This document shows, piece after piece, positions 31,409-35,787 of a stretch of DNA of 35,787 bases. Below the pieces are notes generated by a model that saw nothing but the letters and a program-made list of their open reading frames with translations, did no database searches and was not told the origin of the DNA. The stretch is from the NCBI GenBank assembly GCA_023249635.1, contig JAHFCH010000021.1, positions 1-35,787 on the forward strand, given 5' to 3'. The translations under genes and the position numbers were made by a program. Each line of letters begins with the position of its first letter. Within the stretch, counting starts at the first letter, position 1. Origin of the DNA: Fibrobacterota bacterium (GTDB taxonomy: Bacteria > Fibrobacterota > Fibrobacteria > UBA11236).

Positions 31409-33349
31409 TTACAGCGTGATCTTGAGCGCCCCCAGCCGCGCGCCGGAGCGGACGCGCAGCAGGTAGAGGCCGCCCGGCAGGCCCTGGGTGGCCAAGACCA
31501 CGCGGCCGCCATGATTCCCGGCTTCGGTTTTCCGCAAGGCCAGGCGGCCATCGGGCGCGTACAGGGCTAGCTCCGCGGGTCCCTCCCCCAGGCCCGATAC
31601 CGCGAGACCCGCCTCGATGCGGGACCAGGCGAATACGGCGGGCAAGGGAACTCCCGGCTCGCCGCCCAATGCCACCGCGGGTTCGGAGAGATTCACGATA
31701 CGCAGGGCCTTGTCCTGCCCGGCCGCGATGCTCCCCGCGTTGATCACCAGGATTCCATTCTGGGATTTCTGTCCCGGCGCCGCGGTGTAGCCGCCGTTCC
31801 AGGTGTCGTACCATTCCAGGGAATAGTCGTCGTTTTGGTTCCGCAGCCCGGTAACGGTCAGGGTCACGTTGTTGGCCGCGGCCGTGCCCGCGTAATTGCT
31901 CACCCAGATGAATCCATGATTGCCGGTGCGCAGGCCCCCGGCCTGCTGGCCCGCCGTCGCCGCAACCTCCAACCGGGTCAAAGTGCGTATGTCGGTCCGG
32001 GCCAGGATGTCGTTGTGGAAGCCCGCCGCGCTCTTGAACACGAAATCGTCCCCCCAACGGAAATGGGAATCCCACCACCAGGTCATGGGCACGATGGGAT
32101 TCTGCTGGAACATGCCCAGCCACATCCCATAGTGGAGATCGATCCGGTAGTTGTCCGATACTTCCGTAGTCGCCGCTTCCCACCGCCGCGCGAACTCCCC
32201 GCACACGTACGGCTTCTTGAACCCGTCGATGTACCGCTTGGTCTCCGCCGGTAGCTTCCCGATCTTATTGCTGGGGCCACACAAATGGGACTGGGTGAAG
32301 TCGATGTCGGGCGACGCCCACATCTGTTCATAGACCCACGATACGCTGCTGGTGACCAGGTGGCGGTAGGGGTCGACGCGGTGGAACTCCGCGGCCATCT
32401 CGTCGTGCCAAGTGGCCAGGGATTTGGCGTCGATGCCGGTCGCCCCTACGGCGTTATCGATCTCGTTGAAGAATTCCCACGACTGGATGTTCGGGCTGTA
32501 TCCCCAGCGGGCCACGTAATAGCGGATCTTCTTCTTATAGATGGCTTTGGCTTCGGCATTGCTGAAGAAATCCTTGGCCGTGGCGCACGGTCCGCCCTTC
32601 GCGGTGCTGTAGGGATCGCTGTTCCACTGCTCCGAGAACTCGCGGTAGTCGTTCATCATCACCATCAGGTAGATGCCGTTCTTCTCGGCCAGGGTCACCA
32701 GCGCGTCCATGGCCTCGCTGTTGCGCGTATTGAAAACGGTAGGGGCGCTGTTCCACTCGATGGGCATATGCCAGGGGCAATGCCAAATGCGGATCATGTT
32801 GCAGCCCAGGCCATTGAGACGGGGCAGCACGGTCGCGTAGGTGAAGCCGCCGGGTTCCCAAGCCACGTTCTCGCCGATGCCGCGCCAAAGCCGGCCGGAA
32901 TCGAAGCGGAACCCGTACAAGGCCGAGGCGGTGGTATCGAGGTGCAGGAAGCCGTTGGTAGGCCCGGCCTGGGAGGCCAACGTGAAGGCCTCCGAGCGCT
33001 TGACGCTGCCTTTCTCGTCTACGGCTACCTTATAACCGTAGTTGCCCACCGCGCGGGGGGCGAAGCGCGCCTCGAACAGGGCATTTGCGCCTTGATCGCC
33101 TTTGTAAAAGCAAGGCTGTACGATAGCCTCGCCGCCGGGACCCGTGAGTTCGAGATCGACCTTGATTTGATCGGGATCGAACCCGTTCTGGAAGGTCTTG
33201 GTCACCGCGATGGAAACGATCAGCGGATGATAGCGTTCCACCGAGGTCGCGGCCGGGCTAACGGAAACGAAATCGGCGGCGGCCGGCGCCAGGGCGGACA
33301 AAGCCATGGCCATGCCCAGCCTGGGGCCGGGGGCGAATATGTTCGACAT
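31409..33349 (-). CDS. Secreted cellulase-like (GH5-type) enzyme with N-terminal DUF5060 and C-terminal sorting domain
   Basis: The protein has 646 residues from the ATG at 33349, with AGGAAAG upstream. Signal peptide 1-25. Residues 28-125 match DUF5060, a beta-sandwich found before clan-A barrels. Residues 135-480 form the barrel: WHCPWHMPIEWN, the acid/base Glu296 in WEFFNEID, and the nucleophile Glu385 in KPYVCGEFAR. MTWWWDSHFRWGD is the last aromatic strand. Residues 570-646 are a beta-rich domain (AELALYAPDGRLALRK, LPGGLYLLRVRSG), as in type IX secreted proteins. Substrate is probably a beta-glucan or mannan. It lies 149 bases before the GH18 gene on the same strand. Confidence 0.88.
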   Translation of the reverse strand: MSNIFAPGPRLGMAMALSALAPAAADFVSVSPAATSVERYHPLIVSIAVTKTFQNGFDPDQIKVDLELTGPGGEAIVQPCFYKGDQGANALFEARFAPRAVGNYGYKVAVDEKGSVKRSEAFTLASQAGPTNGFLHLDTTASALYGFRFDSGRLWRGIGENVAWEPGGFTYATVLPRLNGLGCNMIRIWHCPWHMPIEWNSAPTVFNTRNSEAMDALVTLAEKNGIYLMVMMNDYREFSEQWNSDPYSTAKGGPCATAKDFFSNAEAKAIYKKKIRYYVARWGYSPNIQSWEFFNEIDNAVGATGIDAKSLATWHDEMAAEFHRVDPYRHLVTSSVSWVYEQMWASPDIDFTQSHLCGPSNKIGKLPAETKRYIDGFKKPYVCGEFARRWEAATTEVSDNYRIDLHYGMWLGMFQQNPIVPMTWWWDSHFRWGDDFVFKSAAGFHNDILARTDIRTLTRLEVAATAGQQAGGLRTGNHGFIWVSNYAGTAAANNVTLTVTGLRNQNDDYSLEWYDTWNGGYTAAPGQKSQNGILVINAGSIAAGQDKALRIVNLSEPAVALGGEPGVPLPAVFAWSRIEAGLAVSGLGEGPAELALYAPDGRLALRKTEAGNHGGRVVLATQGLPGGLYLLRVRSGARLGALKITL

Positions 33350-33500
33350 GATGCTTTCCTACGGTTCTCCGCGCCGCGCGGGAGCGCAGCGGTGGGAGTC
33401 CCCCCGTGGCGCTAAGTTACGGCGCGCTTACGCCAAGCACGCGCGTTATCGCGGCGGGAATCCGTTTTGAGCTTACAGGGAGAAAGCGGGAGCCGGGGTT

Positions 33501-33950
33501 TCAGTGGGGGAATGTCGAACCGGAACGGGACCGGGGCGGCACGGGTGCATCCACATCGTCTTCGGGTTGCGGGGCGGCCGGTTCGACTTCCGCCGTATCG
33601 CCGCGCGTGGCCTTGAACCATTGCGTGAAAGCGGCGGAGTCGGTCCGGTGGATGTTCTCGCGGGTTTCCGGAACGCCCATGGAATACGCATCGGCGCTGT
33701 CCAAACTGATGGAAAAGCCGCCCCCGTATTCCGAGGTGAGCTTGCCCTCGTTGAGATGGGCTTCCATGGTCACGTCGCGCCCCGACTTGCCGAGAATACT
33801 GACCTGGTAGGCATCCGCGCCGGCGGGTTTGATGCGGACGGCCTTATCGGTGCCGAGGTAGTAGCCGGCGTAGGGGTCGGGGGCGGTGCCGGCGCAAGCC
33901 ATCAGGAGAAAGGCGGCGGCCAGGGAGGGGAATGCGCGGTAATGATTCAT
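33501..33950 (-). CDS. Small lipoprotein of unknown function
   Basis: The ATG at 33950 gives a 149-residue protein with lipobox LMAC and Cys19; the frame is open further upstream but without a signal sequence there. The usual ribosome site is missing, the leader being pyrimidine-rich (TTTTTCCTCCCC). The mature part has a compact strand-rich domain (YYLGTDKAVRIKPAGADAYQVSI, GKSGRDVTMEAHLNEGKLTSEY). The C-terminal 40 residues are acidic and proline-rich. I recognise no family. Confidence 0.75.
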   Translation of the reverse strand: MNHYRAFPSLAAAFLLMACAGTAPDPYAGYYLGTDKAVRIKPAGADAYQVSILGKSGRDVTMEAHLNEGKLTSEYGGGFSISLDSADAYSMGVPETRENIHRTDSAAFTQWFKATRGDTAEVEPAAPQPEDDVDAPVPPRSRSGSTFPH

Positions 33951-33982
33951 GGGGAGGAAAAATACAATCCTTCGACCAGGCT

Positions 33983-34249
33983 TTAGCGCGTTGCGCGGTC
34001 CAAATCTACTTTTTCGCGGCGCCAGAAGATCGCTGATGCCAAAAATAGCGCGGCGGCCAACCACATCATGCCGAATACGGAATAATATTCCCTTGAAGTG
34101 ATGTACACGATTGATCCGTCGTTATAAAGCTCGTGGATCCGCCCGGTTGCCGGATTGAATATTCTGGACTCATGCTTCATGAAATAAGTGTAAACACCGA
34201 AGGAGGAAAACCATACGACCATGGAGAGTATGCCCGATATGATCTTCAT
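33983..34249 (-). CDS. Small two-helix membrane protein
   Basis: The protein has 88 residues from the ATG at 34249. Membrane segments are at about 4-24 (ISGILSMVVWFSSFGVYTYF) and 58-78 (YSVFGMMWLAAALFLASAIF). The short loop between them, with NPATGRIHELYNDGS, is probably outside. No family is recognised. It is 20 bases after the zinc-ribbon membrane gene. This pair of genes is visibly richer in A and T than its neighbours. Confidence 0.65.
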   Translation of the reverse strand: MKIISGILSMVVWFSSFGVYTYFMKHESRIFNPATGRIHELYNDGSIVYITSREYYSVFGMMWLAAALFLASAIFWRREKVDLDRATR

Positions 34250-34269
34250 GGTTCTACATCCGGCGGTTT

Positions 34270-34563
34270 TCAGTTTTGCCCGCAATTTTTACAGGTATTC
34301 GTGAACAAAGACGGGAGCAGGGAACGCCCGAAAAATCCGGCTTTTCTGAAATACGGGAGACCGCATTTTCCGCAACGGTATGATGAATAGACCTTCGCGA
34401 ATAGCAAGACGACGACCAAACTCGCGAAGGCGGTTACCGCATTCGGGATGAGTTTGAAACTCGGCACAACCGCTACCAAAAAAAAGAGGAAACCAATTTC
34501 CATCAGGAGAATCGGGGCAAGTAGAACCTTTAATTTCCCAACGTTCTCCCGTGTTACAATCAT
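34270..34563 (-). CDS. Small membrane protein with C-terminal zinc ribbon
   Basis: The protein has 97 residues from the ATG at 34563; a GTG at 34596 in frame would add 11 residues across a run of nine G. Two membrane segments lie at about 13-33 and 42-62. The C-terminus carries CGKC and CKNC, 22 residues apart, the ligands of a zinc ribbon. Function is unknown. The first codons are next to the homopolymer run, so its frame could be changed by slippage. Confidence 0.65.
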   Translation of the reverse strand: MIVTRENVGKLKVLLAPILLMEIGFLFFLVAVVPSFKLIPNAVTAFASLVVVLLFAKVYSSYRCGKCGLPYFRKAGFFGRSLLPSLFTNTCKNCGQN

Positions 34564-34578
34564 CCGCTTTCTCGTGTT

Positions 34579-34587
34579 CCCCCCCCC
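34579..34587. repeat. Run of nine C (nine G on the coding strand)
   Basis: Nine C in a row lie 15 bases upstream of the ATG of the zinc-ribbon membrane gene. Runs of this length in leaders or 5' ends are prone to slippage. An upstream ATG at 34627 is out of frame now and would come into frame after loss or gain of bases. Confidence 0.7.
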
Positions 34588-34790
34588 ACGCGACACCTTG
34601 ATCCAAATCCGGTCCCCGGTAGATCATTCAGGGGAATTGTATCAATGATCACGCAGGGAGTGTTTGGAGAAAACCCGGATTGCACCACTTTTGATTGTCA
34701 TCCGCCGAGGAGCGGAAAAACCAAAATAACCTGCCACGAATCGGGTGGAAGAGCCCGCCTGGGCGCTACCAATGCGGCGTCAACACCCGG
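34588..34790. other. Intergenic region with no recognised feature
   Basis: This stretch lies between the GH16 gene stop at 34791 and the start region of the zinc-ribbon membrane gene. I saw weak stems (CCGC-N6-GCGG at 34702-34715) without T-runs, and no clear promoter or gene. Confidence 0.4.
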
Positions 34791-35651
34791 TTACGGAAGC
34801 CAAACTGAACCTTGGCTTAGCCGACGACCGTTTGGATCAACCAGGTAAGGCGAATTGGTGAAATTCTTTACAGCCAAAACCGGCATGTAACCGCGATTTC
34901 CGTCGTAATGGACTTGACCGGAAATCCCTTCGGCTTCGTGCTGCTTGGGAAGCAGCAGCGCCGTGGTCGGGAAATCGCTCGAATAGATCATCCAATCCAC
35001 GAGCATGTACATGTCCTGGGTGGGCGCAGCCCCGCCCCAACCCGCGATGTTTCCGCTCCAATGGTTGAGCATGATGGCGGCCTCCATGTCGGGAACTTTC
35101 TTCGTCAGTGTTCCCGCGGGTTTTCCGTCCACGAAATAATCCACCTTGTCGGCATGCCAGTCGAAACGGTATTCGTGGAAGGCTTCCGAGGGATCGAACT
35201 CCATCTTGATGACTTTGGAGTCCACGTTCTCCTGGACATGGTGGAGGGTGAAGTAAAGGTTCTTGTTCTCCCTGGTGAGCATCTCCACGTCGATTTCATT
35301 GAGGGGGGAATCGCGGTAGGTGAACCAACCCACCACACCGCCCGGCGTTTTCGAGGTCTTGATGGAGGCCCGGTAAGAACCATAGCGGAAGTTGGTGCGT
35401 TTGGACGCGATCTCGGCGCATACCGGTTTCGTACCCTGCGGCGAAGCGCTGAGCTTAAGCGAAAGGATGCCATCGGCGATGGTAACGTTCTGCGCGGCAT
35501 GCACGCGGTTCTCGTTACCCCACGTCGAGATGCTCCAGAAGGCATTTAGATCGGCCATGCTGTTGAAGTCCTGCTTGATGGTCTCGGAGTGGGCCAGCAG
35601 GGGCGCGATGGCGAGGGCGAAGCAGGCGGCGTAGCGGGTGTGGATTTCCAT
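34791..35651 (-). CDS. Secreted GH16 beta-glucanase
   Basis: The ATG at 35651 has GGAGG 4 bases upstream; 286 residues. Signal peptide 1-22 (YAACFALAIAPLLAHS). The GH16 catalytic motif is LNEIDVEML with nucleophile Glu119, Asp121 and acid/base Glu123. Other family parts are YGSYRASIKTS, FHEYRFDWHADKVDYFVDG and MLNHWSGN. Licheninases and laminarinases share this fold, so the substrate is probably a mixed-linkage or beta-1,3-glucan. The protein ends soon after the catalytic domain and has no obvious sorting domain, unlike the GH18 and GH5-like enzymes nearby. Confidence 0.92.
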   Translation of the reverse strand: MEIHTRYAACFALAIAPLLAHSETIKQDFNSMADLNAFWSISTWGNENRVHAAQNVTIADGILSLKLSASPQGTKPVCAEIASKRTNFRYGSYRASIKTSKTPGGVVGWFTYRDSPLNEIDVEMLTRENKNLYFTLHHVQENVDSKVIKMEFDPSEAFHEYRFDWHADKVDYFVDGKPAGTLTKKVPDMEAAIMLNHWSGNIAGWGGAAPTQDMYMLVDWMIYSSDFPTTALLLPKQHEAEGISGQVHYDGNRGYMPVLAVKNFTNSPYLVDPNGRRLSQGSVWLP

Positions 35652-35691
35652 GGTTCCTCCGCTTCCAATATGCCGCACGCCCCGTTTTCCT

Positions 35692-35732
35692 GCCGTGGAC
35701 GGCGGGGAATACCGTGGACATGGCTGTCCACG
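35692..35732. promoter_or_regulatory. Inverted repeats between divergent GH16 and right-edge genes
   Basis: CGTGGACA-TGGC-TGTCCACG (35713-35732) is a perfect 8-base inverted repeat. A smaller one, GCCGT-GG-ACGGC (35692-35703), lies next to it, and both contain CCGTGGAC. They sit between the GH16 start at 35651 and the plus-strand start at 35767, as operators for one or both genes would. Confidence 0.45.
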
Positions 35733-35766
35733 CAGGCTAATTTTCGCCGAGTCCCCAGGAGGTCCT

Positions 35767-35787
35767 ATGCGCTCGGAAGCCGAAACC
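35767..35787 (+). CDS. Start of a plus-strand gene (partial, continues past the window)
   Basis: AGGAGG (35757-35762) is followed 4 bases later by an ATG and the codons MRSEAET to the window edge. The strong ribosome site supports a real start. Nothing can be said about its product. Confidence 0.6.

Noticed and set aside
1-35787. rRNA, tRNA, CRISPR arrays, insertion sequences, phage genes, classical antiphage systems
   Set aside because: I looked for tRNA-like cloverleaf ends, regular spaced repeats, transposase motifs and restriction or nuclease genes and saw none.

Overview
The window is a GC-rich bacterial chromosome segment in which roughly thirty genes are packed on both strands, with no gap above 300 bases and no rRNA, tRNA, CRISPR array or insertion sequence that I could see. 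Many products are secreted or surface-anchored multidomain proteins: PA14 repeats, cadherin-like domains with DUF2341 and LamG-like modules, LVIVD repeats, a beta-helix lipoprotein, and GH18, GH5-like and GH16 enzymes. Three of them end in a short beta-rich domain resembling type IX secretion sorting domains. This mix suggests a polysaccharide-degrading member of the Fibrobacteres-Chlorobi-Bacteroidetes group, most likely Fibrobacterota. That placement is an inference from protein style, not from a marker gene.

Layout. 1-3.8 kb: a secreted PA14-repeat protein running off the left edge, a beta-helix lipoprotein and a DUF3224 protein, all on the minus strand. 3.9-7.5 kb: a secreted alpha/beta hydrolase, 3-methyladenine DNA glycosylase I (tag), a small membrane protein and a BON-domain lipoprotein. 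7.5-15.1 kb: a signalling and transport block, consisting of a KimA-like APC permease, a divergent KinB-like histidine kinase, a small membrane protein, a KdpD-USP-EIIA fusion protein, and a convergent AlgB/NtrC-type response regulator. 15.1-16.8 kb: an SPFH/SHOCT protein overlapped by a zinc-ribbon gene. 16.8-22.8 kb: secreted proteins of unknown role, including a DUF2341/LamG-type protein and an LVIVD-repeat protein. 22.8-26.4 kb: a minus-strand gene cluster with several four-base ATGA overlaps (metallo-beta-lactamase-fold protein, three membrane proteins, a small tyrosine-phosphatase-like protein), facing a Crp/Fnr-type regulator. 27.2-35.7 kb: an O-methyltransferase, a sugar-dehydrogenase-like secreted protein, GH18 and GH5-like enzymes, small lipoprotein and membrane genes, a GH16 enzyme, and the first codons of a plus-strand gene at the right edge.

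The most notable part is the 7.5-15.1 kb block. It looks like a split Kdp-type potassium or turgor sensing module with no kdpFABC in the window. The KdpD sensory domain is fused to a universal stress domain and a PtsN-like EIIA domain instead of to a kinase. The kinase is a separate KinB-like protein with an unusual arginine in its H-box, and the regulator is an NtrC-family protein with an intact GAFTGA loop. In front of the permease gene lie a sigma-54-type -24/-12 element and, 85-115 bases further upstream, two inverted repeats of form TGCA-N3-TGCA whose centres are 31 bases apart. I infer that the regulator binds these repeats and drives sigma-54 transcription of the permease.
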